A DNA stretch of 64,000 bases from Pyricularia pennisetigena (GCF_004337985.1 NC_043740.1:5291233-5355232), one strand, 5' to 3'; positions 31,678 through 42,527 are shown, counted from the stretch's first letter. Numbers and translations: made by a program. Notes: generated by a model from the letters alone, not told the origin.

Positions 31678-32490
31678 GGCTTTTGATACTCCTCGTCTCC
31701 TACTCCCTCCCCTTCCCGGCTGTCCTCCTGCCTTGGCTGCTCTGCGGCTGCTACAGTATCGTGTGCTGTTGCGTCGTTTGTTCGTCCTGAATTGTTCGGC
31801 CGGGGGATCGTCCCGAGAGCAGCTGTACTTTGGCTGAATCTGTAGCAATTAATTTGATTGCGAGTGGCTAGATAACAGACGAATGTCGGGTGCATCTGCG
31901 AGACAAAACTTTGCACAACCACGATAGCAACTCTCTTGGCGAGCTTAGCTACGCCAAGTACCTTATCCTTACCGACGCCACAAGTAAATCGAAGAATGAG
32001 CCACAAGCCATAGCCGGCGCAGCAGCTCGCTGATGGGTGGGACACAACTGCTGACGTCAGAACGGAATCAGCCCAAGTGGCTCATGCTCATGCCCCTGCC
32101 GTAAATCGAAACCAAAACCAACCAGTCAATAGCGACCAGGGCCGTGCGTCGTAACTTCCAGCTGACGCGTGGAGCCAAGCAAATCGTCACTGGCCGCGGG
32201 TTCTGGCGAGCGGAGGAGAAGTGGCATGCAATCCCGCTTTGTACCTTGACAGCGACAAACAATTGGGCTGATCTTAACTCTGGCAACCAAACCGCCGCAA
32301 CAACGTTAAAATATTATCATCATCGAAAAGAAACGACCGCTGGCCACTTATTGATTACCACGGCAGACGATTACTCAACAACAACAGCTCCCCTCATTTA
32401 GGCGTGGCGTTGCAGAACCAGAGCTATCCGTAGCACACGTAATCAGCGTCAACACACCACAGCGATTCGGGAGAGCCAAGGTTGCCCGTC
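31678..32490. other. Divergent promoter region
   Basis: Shared upstream region of the peptidyl-tRNA hydrolase gene (minus) and RVS161 (plus). Apart from the open basic frame noted at the hydrolase gene, no coding region is recognised. Confidence 0.5.
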
Positions 32491-33455
32491 ATGTCGTGGG
32501 CAGGTACGGAGCTTTTTTTTCTTTCTTTTTTTGTCCTTTTCCCTTTTTGAAGTTTTGATTGATTTGCGTCATTGCGCCATGGAAAACATTGTGTACAATC
32601 ATAGCTAATATGCTCTTGTCTTGCAGGCTTCAAAAAAAATGTCAACCGGGCAACGACCCAGGTGATGATGAAGACTGGTAGCGACCCCTTCTCCATGTCC
32701 CTTCGCCATGAGATTTATTGACGCCTCCGCCAGGCCATGTGGAGAAAACAAACGATCGTGATTACGAAGTTGAGGAGCGCCGCTTCCGTACAATGGAGGC
32801 TGCCAGCAACCGCCTCCAAAAGGAAGCCAAGGGCTACCTCGATTCTCTCCGCGCCATGACGGCCTCTCAAATGCGCATCGCCGAGACGATAGACGCGTTC
32901 TACGGCGACTCTGGCGCCAAGGACGGCGTGAGCAGGAGTTACAAGCAGGCCGTGGAGGACCTCGACGCAGAGACCATCAAGGCTCTCGACGGCCCGTATC
33001 GCACTACGGTGCTGGAGCCCATCACGCGCTTCTGCAACTACTTCCCCGACGTCAACGAATGCATCAAGAAGAGAGGACACAAGCTCCTGGACTATGACGC
33101 CCTACGCGCAAGGGTGAAGAAGCTGGCAGAGAAGCCCGATAAGGATGTGACCAAGTTGCCACGGACGGAGAAGGAGATGGACATGTCGAGGGCGGCTTAC
33201 GAGCAACTCAACGAGCAGTTGTGCACCGAGCTTCCACAACTGATAGACCTGCGCGTGCCCTACCTTGATCCCTCATTCGAGGCGCTCGTCAAGATCCAGC
33301 TGCGGTTCTGCGCAGAAGCTTACAGCCGCATGGCGCAAGTACAACAGTACCTCGATGCGGACACTAGAGATCAATATGCACAGGGGCATTTGGACTCAAG
33401 GGTGGAGCAGGTGTTACAGGAGATTAGGGAATTGAGCATCAGCGGAACTGTGTAA
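32491..33455 (+). CDS. BAR-domain protein Rvs161/Hob3
   Basis: N-BAR protein that, with Rvs167-type partners, bends membranes in endocytosis and cell fusion. Three exons (32491-32503, 32627-32677, 32734-33455) give 261 residues, matching the family. Exon 1 codes for only MSWAG (13 nt), exon 2 for FKKNVNRATTQVMMKT, the amphipathic N-terminal helix, and exon 3 for the rest, starting at the highly conserved GHVEKTNDRDYEVEERRFR. The coiled BAR dimer region fills residues 25-245. There is no SH3 domain, as expected for Rvs161. Exon 1 was located because the family nearly always begins MSW; both introns have GTACGG or GTAGCG donors and CAG acceptors, and all joins keep the frame. Confidence 0.95.
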
Positions 33456-33566
33456 GAAGTACGTTGACTGAGTGATTTTACGCATGTATGCAAGTATTTC
33501 CCTGGTTTAGGACGGCAGAAACACGCCTGTCTGCACGATGGCAATCTTTACGGTCATGCAAGGGTT

Positions 33567-33568
<2 letters not shown>

Positions 33569-33616
<48 letters not shown>
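33569..33616 (+). repeat. T48 homopolymer between convergent genes
   Basis: An uninterrupted 48-base T run lies between the stop codons of RVS161 and the feruloyl esterase gene, 42 bases from the latter. Confidence 0.95.
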
Positions 33617-33658
33617 CCTGTTTCGAACTCCTCGGTACTGTCTCTTGAGGATTCAAGT

Positions 33659-35356
33659 TTATGCTTCGTCGGGTAAGATGCACTCCCAGCTTCCCTCTTC
33701 CGTTGTATCCCCTACTTGATTCCATTTTGACCTGTGCGGCCACGGGCACTGTCTCCGTTGGGCAGCAACTTGTCCGGATATAACGTCATCGTTCTCAAAC
33801 TTGGTTCCAACCATGTAATCAGGCGCCACACCGTGCTCGACCCAAGCAACCATAGCCATCAGCAGACTGTGTCTCCGGTCGGCAAACTTGCCATGGCCGC
33901 CAAAGTTGACAAACTGATTGTAGGCGGACGTCTGGCCCATGGTCCAGGCCCCCAGGCCGCCGTTGCAGTGATTGTGGCCGGGCACGTAGAAGAGGCGGTA
34001 GAACTCCTGCATCCCGGCGGCATCGAGCCCACCCATGGTCTCTGCGACGCGGTCATATGTACGCAGCGCCAGGCCCGACGTGACAGTCTCGTCGGTGGTG
34101 CCGTGGTAGGCCAAAAGCTTCCCGCCGCGACCGCGGAACTTGGACAGGTCGTGCGTCACGCCGCCGGCGTAGTTGATGAGACCGGGGTTCAGCTGCACGG
34201 CAAAGTCCATCTGCGACAGGTTGAACTGCTGCGACGCCCAGGTGGAATCGTTGTAGATGGCGCCGCGCCAGTAGTCGTCCAGCACGCGGTACGTGAGGTT
34301 CGCGACACCGGCGGGGGACTGGTTCCTGCTGAAGACGTCGGTGGTGGACCCGTAGTCGAAGCTCGGGAGGACGTCCCGGCCCGCGGAGGACTGCACCGGT
34401 TGGTAGACGGACCGGATGGCGTCGACCTGCACGTCGGTCAGGCAGAGGGTGGCGTTGAGCAGAGGGGTCGGGCTGGCGCAGCCGAGCAGGGCAAAGTCAA
34501 AGTCGAGCGAGTGCGGCTCGTCGATGATGCCGTCCACGACGCCGTCGAGCGGGTCGAGGTGGCTGCGCATGGCGGCCTCGATGGCGCGCCACGACGAGGG
34601 CGGGATGTAGCGCGGCGAGGTCAGGTCGGGCCAGCCCAGGCGCTGGGCCAGCACGGCCTTGCTCGCGACGATGTGCAGCCAGTCGACGGCGGCGGCGCCC
34701 AGCAGCACGCCGTCAAAGTCGTCGGGGTACAGCAGGGCGGACGTGAAGCCCTGCCTGCCGCCGGTCGAGCAGCCGGCGTAGTAGCTGTGGGCGGGCTCGG
34801 CGGCGTAGTACTGGGCGGCCAGCTGCCTGCCCACGACGGCCTCGACGTGGATGGCGCGGTGGCCAAAGTCGACAATGGTCTCGGGGTGGCCGAGGAAGAA
34901 GTCGTACCCAGCGCTGCCGTCGTGGCCGGCGTTGGTGCCGAGCGCGGCGAACCCCATGCTCGATCCCATCTGCAGGCCCGGGCGCTCGATGCAGCCGCCG
35001 ATGCCGCCCGTGCCCGTCGAGAGCAGGCGCTTCTCCCACGAGTCGGGCAGCCACGCCTCCAGCCGCACCTGGCTGGAGGGGGAGGTGGCGACGTTGACGA
35101 CGACGCGGCAGAGGTCCGTCGGGGCGGTGAAGGTCGTGCCCATGCTCGCGCAAGACGCGACCAGCCCTTGAACCGTGATGTTGGCCTGACTCGAGTAGTG
35201 CTGCGTCGAGACTACGGTGACGTTGGGGATGCTGAGGGTCTGGGAGAAGGCCTCGCATCGCTGCTGGCCGGGTACGGCGGAGGCCAGCGGAGACGTACAA
35301 GCCGGACCGACGAAGGCGCCGGCCAGCGTTAACCAGCGAAGCATGGACGAATTCAT
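33659..35356 (-). CDS. Secreted tannase/feruloyl esterase-family hydrolase
   Basis: Serine esterase that releases ferulic or related acids from plant cell-wall polysaccharides, or cleaves gallate esters. Single exon, 565 residues from ATG 35356; a longer frame exists upstream but lacks a signal peptide at its start. Signal peptide about 1-21. The nucleophile is Ser197 in AGCSTGGRQG. The acid is the Asp in YHGTTDETVTS, and the base the His in VPGHNHCNGG; Cys196 and the Cys after that His fit the CS-D-HC disulfide-linked triad of this family. Several Cys pairs and N-glycosylation sites (NVT, NIT, NAT, NLT, NDS) fit secretion. First gene of a minus-strand run that includes other secreted proteins. 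Feruloyl esterase B and tannase cannot be told apart by eye. Confidence 0.9.
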   Translation of the reverse strand: MNSSMLRWLTLAGAFVGPACTSPLASAVPGQQRCEAFSQTLSIPNVTVVSTQHYSSQANITVQGLVASCASMGTTFTAPTDLCRVVVNVATSPSSQVRLEAWLPDSWEKRLLSTGTGGIGGCIERPGLQMGSSMGFAALGTNAGHDGSAGYDFFLGHPETIVDFGHRAIHVEAVVGRQLAAQYYAAEPAHSYYAGCSTGGRQGFTSALLYPDDFDGVLLGAAAVDWLHIVASKAVLAQRLGWPDLTSPRYIPPSSWRAIEAAMRSHLDPLDGVVDGIIDEPHSLDFDFALLGCASPTPLLNATLCLTDVQVDAIRSVYQPVQSSAGRDVLPSFDYGSTTDVFSRNQSPAGVANLTYRVLDDYWRGAIYNDSTWASQQFNLSQMDFAVQLNPGLINYAGGVTHDLSKFRGRGGKLLAYHGTTDETVTSGLALRTYDRVAETMGGLDAAGMQEFYRLFYVPGHNHCNGGLGAWTMGQTSAYNQFVNFGGHGKFADRRHSLLMAMVAWVEHGVAPDYMVGTKFENDDVISGQVAAQRRQCPWPHRSKWNQVGDTTEEGSWECILPDEA

Positions 35357-36082
35357 ATTTGGCACGGTGACACAGAAAAAAAAAAAAAGAAAAAGACAGG
35401 CAGGCAGAGAGACTGCAGATTGCGGTCCAGAAGAGACAGACCATCGACATCTGGGGTGGGAATAGAAACTATCAAATATATGTCTACATGGACAGGCTCG
35501 GCTGTCGATCTGGGGCCATGTCGGCCGGTGATCGGTCATGAGACATTTGCAACCTGACTAACTGCGGAAAATGGTCGGATTCAAAGATGCCCCATCACGA
35601 GGCTCATCGGTGTGGTAAAATGCGGAGAAGCGCAGAGTGGTCCTGCAGTCAATCAAGCCTCGAGAGTCGTCTTTTTTTTTTTTTTTTTTTTTTTTTTTGC
35701 GGAGAAGAGGAGCGGAGGCGGGCTCGGATTACCCCCGTGGGGTAAAGGCTTAGTTTCGGCAAAGGTTCGGGACAAAGTCGATGGAGGATTGATTTTTTTT
35801 TTCTTTTATTTGCTGGCTTGGTTGGGAGAAAACTAAGTCATGCACGACGTCTTTTACGTTGCATTTGTGACGTTGCTAGACCACTCACTCACTCACTCAC
35901 TCACTCACTGTCTTTGCCTAGACTAATAGTTCTAGTTCTACAAAGTACACACCGATCAAACCTCCCCCCCTCCTTTCCCCTTTCCCCCCTCATGCTCAAA
36001 CCAACAAGCAAGCAAACAGACAAACAAACATACAAACAAACAAATATACCCACCTCCATTGCTCAAAGACTTTCTCTCCACT
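35357..36082. other. Intergenic with simple repeats
   Basis: Contains a T run at about 35670-35698, a CTCA tetranucleotide run at about 35881-35909 and a CAAA-type run at about 36005-36045. No gene recognised. Confidence 0.6.
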
Positions 36083-37126
36083 TCACAAGTAGTTCTCGGC
36101 CGTCTGGCCCGGAATATCCTGCAGCCACACGTCGCCGACTTCCTCCTTGACGGCCCTCTCCTTGGTGCAAGCCTGGGCCTGCTGATCGGTCTGGCGCTGC
36201 AGGGCCGGGCAGCGATCGTTGGCGCACTTGGAGTCCATGGCCCGCTGCAGGGCGTCGCCCTTCCAGCCAAAGATGTAGTCGCCGTGGTTGCCGAGCCCCG
36301 TCCGCTCGCCGTTGCTCCAGAAGAAGGGCTGGCTGCCGTCGGTCGGCCACAGCGACCTGTCGTTGAACTGGCGCGTGTCGAACATGACCTCGTACATGAG
36401 CTGCGGGATCCGGACGGGGTGGGTGGAGGGGCAGGCGCCGCCGCTCTCGAAGGTGCCCTGCTGCGGGTAGGCGACGTGACTCTTGTGGTCCGGGCTGTCG
36501 ACGTTCCTGCCGTCCCAGCAGCTGGGGAAGTGCACCGACACGCGCCAGCCGCCGCCGCAGGGCTGCTTGGGGAACTCCTGGGTGTCGGCGCCGGTGCAGG
36601 GCGCGCCGCCAAAGGGGGACTGCTGCATGTTGGCCTCGCAGCGGAAGCACAGCTGGCGCTGCTGGGTGGCCGCCTTCTTGTTGAGCGGGTCGCCGACCAG
36701 CATGCGGAAGCCCGGCTTGAAGGCCGTGACCCTGGCCGAAGCCTGGTAGCCGCGGATGTAGTAGACGGTGATGCCGCCCTTGATGTTGAGCCCGAGGTTG
36801 CCGACCTGAGGCACCCGCTTGAAGCTCCCGTTCCTCGCCCGGAAGTAGACGTTGGCCGTCCAGTAGTTGGAAAAGTCCTCCGAGTAGGTGCAGCTCGTGC
36901 ACGTCGACAGCCCGGCCGGGTCGAACTCGCCCGCCGGCATCGACGCGTTGAACGAGTTGCCGCCCACGATCTGGTGCATGTGCGGCGAGGGACGCTGGCC
37001 CGGGTTGACCAGCGGGTCCAGCCGGTCCACGACGAGCTGCGAGCACCCGAACCGCATGAGCTCCTGGCCGAGGGCGACATGAAGTGCTGCCGCCGCCGCC
37101 GCCGCCATGACGGAGCGAAACAACAT
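36083..37126 (-). CDS. Secreted DUF1996-domain protein
   Basis: A single-exon 347-residue secreted protein of the fungal DUF1996 family, whose biochemical role is not established. Signal peptide about 1-20 (MLFRSVMAAAAAAALHVALG). The family core runs from RFGCSQLVVDRLDPLVNPGQ through SPHMHQIVGGNSF, CTSCTYSEDFSNYW, the GITVYYIRGY segment, VSVHFPSCWDGRN and IPQLMYEVMFDT. Eight or more Cys suggest disulfides, and the two HxH/His-rich stretches (HMHQIVGG) may bind metal. The C-terminal 60 residues are charged with extra Cys (CANDRCPALQRQ). Start at 37126 follows a 16-base A leader. The GCC repeat in the signal peptide gives seven Ala, a possible site of length variation. Confidence 0.88.
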   Translation of the reverse strand: MLFRSVMAAAAAAALHVALGQELMRFGCSQLVVDRLDPLVNPGQRPSPHMHQIVGGNSFNASMPAGEFDPAGLSTCTSCTYSEDFSNYWTANVYFRARNGSFKRVPQVGNLGLNIKGGITVYYIRGYQASARVTAFKPGFRMLVGDPLNKKAATQQRQLCFRCEANMQQSPFGGAPCTGADTQEFPKQPCGGGWRVSVHFPSCWDGRNVDSPDHKSHVAYPQQGTFESGGACPSTHPVRIPQLMYEVMFDTRQFNDRSLWPTDGSQPFFWSNGERTGLGNHGDYIFGWKGDALQRAMDSKCANDRCPALQRQTDQQAQACTKERAVKEEVGDVWLQDIPGQTAENYL

Positions 37127-37732
37127 GTTTTTTTTTTTTTTTTCCTTCCTTTTTCTTTTTTCTGTGACTTGTTGTATTATCCTTGTCTTGGACGGGGATA
37201 CAGAAAAGATAATGAGACGCGAGTTGGGGAGGGGAGGGTTTCCAAGAGGGCAAACTACAACAAAACATTCGACTTGGCATGAGTGGCTTATAATCATGGA
37301 CAAAGCCCTCAATTCGACAAGCGGATAAACTGTCCCGATCGGCATCATGCCCCATCTACCTAGATGAAAGCTTGAGTACTTTGACCCCCAAATGAGGCGA
37401 GTTTTCATATCGGAGCCCGCGCGCCAATATAAAACTGTCCAACCAGAGCTGATCAGTCTGCCCGAAAGGCCGCGTCGACACTACCGAAGGTGGCACATCA
37501 TCTTCGGTAGTTGGCATCATGAAGCTGTTGCTATGACTGCTGTGGCCCAGCTGCATCGCATCCGGCCCCTACAATTGCCGTCTTTGTTTTAAATTGACTG
37601 CTTCATCTGTCTGCGCAAGTGATCGGCAGTCTCTCGGGACGTGATGAGCATTAAATTGAACTGGTTCTGGGTCTTTGAGTGGTAGGTATTATTAATGTTG
37701 GGGGGNNNNNNNNNNATCAGCGGGCTGCTTGC
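37127..37732. other. Intergenic with 10-base N gap
   Basis: No gene recognised. A G5 run is followed by the 10-N gap at 37706-37715, just downstream of the CFEM gene stop, so the gap may affect its 3' region. Confidence 0.6.
37128..37143 (-). promoter_or_regulatory. Poly(A) leader, A16 next to start codon
   Basis: In the sense direction of the DUF1996 gene, 16 A residues are followed by one C and then the start ATG. If transcribed, the 5' leader would carry an A tract long enough to contact poly(A)-binding protein. Confidence 0.5.
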
Positions 37733-38388
37733 TCACAGCCCCAGCGCTACCCAAAGCGCACCACCCACTACACCAACCATGATGCCGCGCTCCACGCCTG
37801 CCATGCTTGCGGCGGAACTGGGCGCTGTCGAGGGACGGCCAGACGGGGTGCCAGTTGCTGCTGGGATGGTTGTGGTGGCAGAAGCAGCAGACGTCGGGCT
37901 CGGGATGAAGCTGGACGGGTTGACCGTGTTTTCGCCGCTTCCAACGTTGTTTGACATGGAGCCTCCAGACGCGCAGGAGCAGACTGTTTTGTTTTGAGTG
38001 TCAGTATACTATGCGCCCTTATGCAAAGGCAAATAAATGAATAATATGGCGGCATGGTCGCAAAAAGAAAAAGAAGGAAAAAAAGAAAAAAAAAAGAAAG
38101 AAAAACAAAAAACTCACCCTTTTCAGATCCGTCAATGGTCTTTTGAAACTCAGACTCCGCACAGCTCGTCTGGACGCAGCTCTCGACGGCGGCAAACATC
38201 TTGGCCTGCTGCTGACACTGGCACTTGAAGTCGGTGCCGCCGCAGCCAATGGTCGGGGCGCCGTTGAGGAAGCACGGCTGGGCGCACGATGGGATGGCCG
38301 ACAGGGCGACGCTGACGCAGTCTTGGGCCGTGGCCATGCCGGCAATGAAGACGGCAGCGCCGGCGAGGAGACCACTGTTGAACCTCAT
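37733..38388 (-). CDS. CFEM-domain protein with predicted GPI anchor
   Basis: Cell-surface CFEM protein; in pathogens such proteins bind heme or act in surface sensing and adhesion. Two exons (38118-38388 and 37733-37983) join over a 134-nt intron rich in A/G and give 173 residues. Signal peptide about 1-21. The CFEM domain (24-95) has its cysteines in the typical order, with the paired motif TDFKCQCQQQ containing the Asp that ligands heme in characterised members, then ESCVQTSC and VCSC after the splice. A Ser/Thr/Pro-rich stalk follows, then a hydrophobic C-terminus (GIMVGVVGGALWVALGL), the mark of GPI attachment. The intron falls within the domain; the GTC codon restored at the join supports it. 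Its start is preceded by a GA/A-rich leader. Confidence 0.9.
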
Positions 38389-39089
38389 TTTTCTCTCTCT
38401 CTCTCTCTCTTTTCCTTTCTTCCAAGATAAATTTGCCGTTGACAAGCTTGTAAGAACGAGCGTATGGGCTGCCCGGGATTTACTGGATAAAGAGGTAGAG
38501 AGAAAAAAGAAAAAAGTGGGCGAGGAGGCAAAGACAGGCCAGGCGGGTAGGTAGGCAGGCAAACGTCTTGTAAAAAATAAAATATTGGAACCAAGAGAAA
38601 CAAAAAGAAAGAAAAAAAAACAAGCGCCAGCCTCAAGCCGTGAGGGTTACAGCAGACAGACGATGCGTTGCGGGGGATGGAGGAGCACGATACCACGTTA
38701 ATACGTCGTACGCCGATCCAACCCCGGCAAAGGATATCATGTCCGAAGACTGGTTGAGGCATCGCCGTGTGACGAGCAGCTTGTCACTGCACTGCAGCCA
38801 ATGAACGGGAGGGCAACATCAAGTCGTTTCCCACCCCCCCTTTTTCTTTCTCCCTTTCATCACTTGTCCTCTGGCTTAGCTACCCGACTAGGCAGCCCGT
38901 GTCGATTGGCGTTGTCGATAGATTTGCCCAAAAAAAGTCTAGACTGAATTGATCAGCTTGGGAGGGATTATTAGGGGAAAACGCCACGAGGAGGACATCT
39001 CTATCAATGGGGTTTCATAGGCGTGAGGGCTAGTATAGTCGATTCACTAATTGTTGGAGGTTCAGTTTTGGTTTAGCGCACCCGCAATC

Positions 39090-39120
<31 letters not shown>

Positions 39121-39411
39121 ATTATTATTTCCTTCTCCTTTCCCCTGGCTTGTGGCTTTTCCACTACCGGCTGTCAAATAAAAGGACGGACCGACTTGGG
39201 AAGGACGGACTATCGGTAAACGGTGTAGGCGGCAGTTGGGCACCATGATGAAGTCAAGTTTCTTTGCGGGGTGTGGGACCACGGGCAGGGGTTCCCCGCT
39301 TGAAGACCTTGGTCCAAACAAGAAATTTGTAGTGAATTGAATTACTACAAGCTAAAAGCCGAGGATGTTCCCCTCGGTTGGGACACCGAGATACAAACAT
39401 GTGCTCGACCT
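38389..39411. other. Intergenic with CT tract and T run
   Basis: A (CT)9 tract at 38393-38410 abuts the CFEM start (a purine leader in the sense direction). A T run lies at about 39090-39113. No gene recognised. Confidence 0.55.
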
Positions 39412-40185
39412 TTACTCGACAAGATCCAAGTCCTCATAGTAGCGATAGATGCCATTCGAATACTTCTGCCTCTTCCCGCTCCCCAGATACTTCTTGATCG
39501 GCCCCGTCTCCCTGACCGCCTCGTAGAGCCGCCACAGACCATCGTGTTTGCCCGAATCCTTGAACTTGGCCATGGCCCTGGGGAACATGAACATGACGCC
39601 GTCCAGGCACTGGAAGAGCACCAGATCGGCGCACGTCAGGCGGCCCCCGTGAAGCCACGGCCCGTCGCCGCTGGACTCGGAGTCGAGCACGCGCTGGAAG
39701 TAGTCGAGGAACAGCGGCAGCCTGGCCTTGACGTACTCGCGAGACTTGCGCAGCGCCTCGGTCTTTTGGTCCTCGTAGTACAGCCCCGACGAGATGGGGT
39801 GGTGGCAGTCGTGCGGCTCGTTGCTGAGCCCGTCGAGCGCCGTCAGCACGAGTCCGTTGACGACCCACTTGTTGCAGCCCTGCGGCATGAGCTGCGCCGG
39901 GAACTGCTCCGCCAGGTACATGAGGATGTTGGGCGTCTGGCTGAGCAGCAGATCGCCGTGTCGCAGGGCCGGGGGCGCATAGTAGGGCGGGCAGGTGCTG
40001 CAGTCGACGCCCGCCACCAGCTTGTTGTTCTCGTTTCGCATCAGAGAGAAGATGAAATCCATGCCGTTTTCCTGGTGCGCCGAGTCGCTGTATGTGGCGC
40101 CGACCAGCTCGAGGGCGAGCCGGATGTGCTCGGCTCGACCGGGGATGGTGGGCCAGTAGATGAGATAAAAGTCTCCGTATGCAGA

Positions 40186-40188
<3 letters not shown>
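39412..40188 (-). CDS. Glutathione S-transferase-like protein
   Basis: A single-exon 258-residue protein with the cytosolic GST fold, expected to conjugate glutathione to electrophiles. The N-terminal thioredoxin-like domain has the catalytic Tyr region (DFYLIYWPTIPGRAEHIRLA) and the gamma-glutamyl binding segment LSQTPNILMYLAEQF. The C-terminal helical domain runs from about 95 to 250, with the conserved LTCADLVLFQCLDG (the GST motif II Asp). A 25-residue loop between strand 2 and helix 2 (MDFIFSLMRNENN) is longer than in most classes. The order of charge and Tyr at the start fits sigma/fungal-specific types, but the class is not certain. The ATG is directly preceded by 29 A residues. An antisense open frame of 304 codons across the gene is judged a shadow. 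Confidence 0.87.

Positions 40189-40217
<29 letters not shown>
40189..40217 (-). promoter_or_regulatory. Poly(A) leader, A29 abutting start codon
   Basis: In the sense direction of the GST-like gene, 29 A residues run directly into the A of the start ATG. A leader of this kind would leave no consensus context at the start codon other than the A tract itself. Confidence 0.5.
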
Positions 40218-40218
<1 letters not shown>

Positions 40219-40423
40219 GACCTGAAAAAGTATTTGATAGCTTGCTTATAAGTATGAAAGAACCTGACTGAATGGAGTCGATTGATTCTTGAAAATTCCT
40301 GGATTTAAGTGATTTTTTTTTCTTCTTCTTTCTTTTTTATCCGTCCGTCAGTCTTTGGCCAGTCCGATGTGGCCTTTCATACGCGAGTTGGAGCAGCAGA
40401 CGAATAGCCGTACTCGGTCTCTG

Positions 40424-40454
<31 letters not shown>

Positions 40455-40716
40455 CAGATGGTTGTTGTTACAAAAAGGCACCGGCCGCAATCTTACTCGG
40501 CAGTTCAGATGAATTTGACAGCCACCATGTTCTTTCCTTCTCCAGAATTTGCCTGTGTGGGGATTTTTGATTTGTTTTTCGATTGGTTGATGCAAGGTTG
40601 ATGTCATTATGATATGGTATCACAACAAGACCGTCCAGACTATACAAGTCAACAATGAATGTACAAACGACAAAAAAGAAAAGAAAAAAAAAAAAAATAA
40701 ACTTTCATCTCCCCCA

Positions 40717-42060
40717 TCAACCGCTCCCAAGCACTTCGGTGTTCCCCCACCCCCGACTCCCCATGACGCGCTCAACCGTCGCCCGCTGCGCCGCCTCCAC
40801 TGCCAGCGGTACCATGCACCAAGCGGCTCGCCGACACTCGCCTTCAGTATACTCAAAGTCGTCGTAGATGAGCCTGGCCAGCTCGACGCACCCGTTTTGT
40901 ATTTTGGACAAGCGACAGTCGTTGCAGTGCGTCGGGATGCGGCCTCCCTCTGGGCTGGTCAGCGGCACATCTGCCGTCCTGCCTACAGTGAGCCCCGGAA
41001 CCGTGTGTCCGCAGCTGCTGAAGATGAGGCTGGATCTGCACGTCGGGCAAGAGAAGCCGTCCTCGTTGGCGGAGCGCCACGACGCGAGGCAGTCTTTGCC
41101 AAACATGTGACCGCATGGCAAAACTGTGGCCTTTTCCGTCTCGTCGCCGGTCGTGCTGCTGCTGATGATGTTCCCCAATTCGCGAATTTCCAAGTTGCTA
41201 GCCTTGCAAATCTCGCACTTTGCTCGAGGCGGATGTGTGGATGCCAACCTATCCCATGACGATCCATGCTTTTGCACCCACCGTCGAAGCTCTGGAAAGA
41301 AACTAAAGTCGACCATGGTCGAGCCCTCGCGTCCTCTGTGAGCTGTCTGGGTGGGCGAGTATGAAGAAATGATGGAATTCATCGTGGCCGGCTTGCTGAA
41401 GCTGAATCGGTCTGAAAATCCCTCGAAATATGCGCAAGACTCTAGATCTTCGGCAACATCTGACTGAGATGATGCCAGCCCGTCTCGACTCTCTTGCTCT
41501 GACCCAGCTGGAGATGGGCGAACGCCAAGCGAGAGCAAAAGTTCATCCGCCAGAGCCTCGAGACGCATTCCGGCGGATGAATTCAGAAGCGGAGATGACA
41601 AGCAAATGTCCTGTTGGTCATGACCCGTACTGGCGCTGTCCCTCAAGGAGTAGCTGCGCCGTGAGCTGATTGCCGGTCTCACCGTATACTGTTCGGCCCG
41701 TCTTTGAACCACGTAGAGACTGTTTGCAAGGTCTGGGTTGACTATCAGCCCCCTTCGGTTTCGCGCAAGATTCAGATAGATATCATCCAATTCCAGCTCA
41801 AAGGGAATGCTGTTGTTTTTGTTGTTGCTCACCTGGAATGGCGTCTCGTTCTCATGGATGAAATTGGTACCCCTGGCTAGCCGAGGGTATACATTGTCTT
41901 TTGGTTGCAGAAAGCCATTCCCGGCCTCTCTCTTTTGCGTCTTTTCCCTCTGCTTTTGCAGCTCGCCCTGTCTTTTGGTGATTCGCCTGAGGATATTCGA
42001 AGCTCGTTGCAGAAGGTGGCGCCAGCCCCTACTTTGGCTTTTTTGTTGGATTGCCATCAT
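40717..42060 (-). CDS. RING-finger protein, probable E3 ubiquitin ligase
   Basis: A 447-residue single-exon protein. The start is the ATG at 42060 (an ATG pair); the longer frame only has TTG. The N-terminal 60 residues are basic and helical (RGWRHLLQRASNILRR), the middle is disordered. The RING region spans residues 282-341: CEIC, a 30-residue loop, PCGHMFGKDCLASW and CPTC. The fifth ligand position of a canonical RING (after CGHxF) is Gly instead of Cys/His, a degenerate form also seen in other fungal RING proteins. A second Cys/His set follows (SCGH then PTHCNDCRL at about 349-382), which may complete another zinc site. Role is inferred: substrate and E2 are unknown. Confidence 0.78.
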   Translation of the reverse strand: MMAIQQKSQSRGWRHLLQRASNILRRITKRQGELQKQREKTQKREAGNGFLQPKDNVYPRLARGTNFIHENETPFQVSNNKNNSIPFELELDDIYLNLARNRRGLIVNPDLANSLYVVQRRAEQYTVRPAISSRRSYSLRDSASTGHDQQDICLSSPLLNSSAGMRLEALADELLLSLGVRPSPAGSEQESRDGLASSQSDVAEDLESCAYFEGFSDRFSFSKPATMNSIISSYSPTQTAHRGREGSTMVDFSFFPELRRWVQKHGSSWDRLASTHPPRAKCEICKASNLEIRELGNIISSSTTGDETEKATVLPCGHMFGKDCLASWRSANEDGFSCPTCRSSLIFSSCGHTVPGLTVGRTADVPLTSPEGGRIPTHCNDCRLSKIQNGCVELARLIYDDFEYTEGECRRAAWCMVPLAVEAAQRATVERVMGSRGWGNTEVLGSG

Positions 42061-42485
42061 ATTGATTGAAACTGCTCTTCTTTTTTCTTCCCAGTCTGTG
42101 TATTCGGTCCAATATTGTTGCTGTATTGTGTGCGAGCGACAATTGAAAATGAGTATATGGAATTCAAAACCATTCAAAGAGAATGAATGACTCTAGACTA
42201 GACGAGGTATCTCTGGATCAACAGTGTTTTTTTTTTTTTTTGTTTTTTTTTTTGTTTTTAAATCAAACTTCAGTTCCATTTCTATTGTTTGACCTCTAAT
42301 CTGATTTCTTTGTTGCTTTAGCAAAGATATGCAGGACAATCAATGCCTTGACCTTGGTTATGTGCTAACAAAGAGTAACAAGCGACAGCTGGTAGTATCG
42401 TGATTCGTGACAAACACACGCAGGAGGCATTCTTTGTTTCTTGCAATGAAAAGAAGCAGAAAAAAGTAAGCCCAGGCTACTTAGT

Positions 42486-42527
<42 letters not shown>

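Noticed and set aside
33734..35332. A 532-codon open frame antisense to the feruloyl esterase gene
   Set aside because: It is Arg/Gly/Ala/Val-rich with no domain, and arises because strong GC bias at third positions of the real gene removes stops on the other strand. Similar antisense frames over the DUF1996, GST and chitinase genes were rejected for the same reason.
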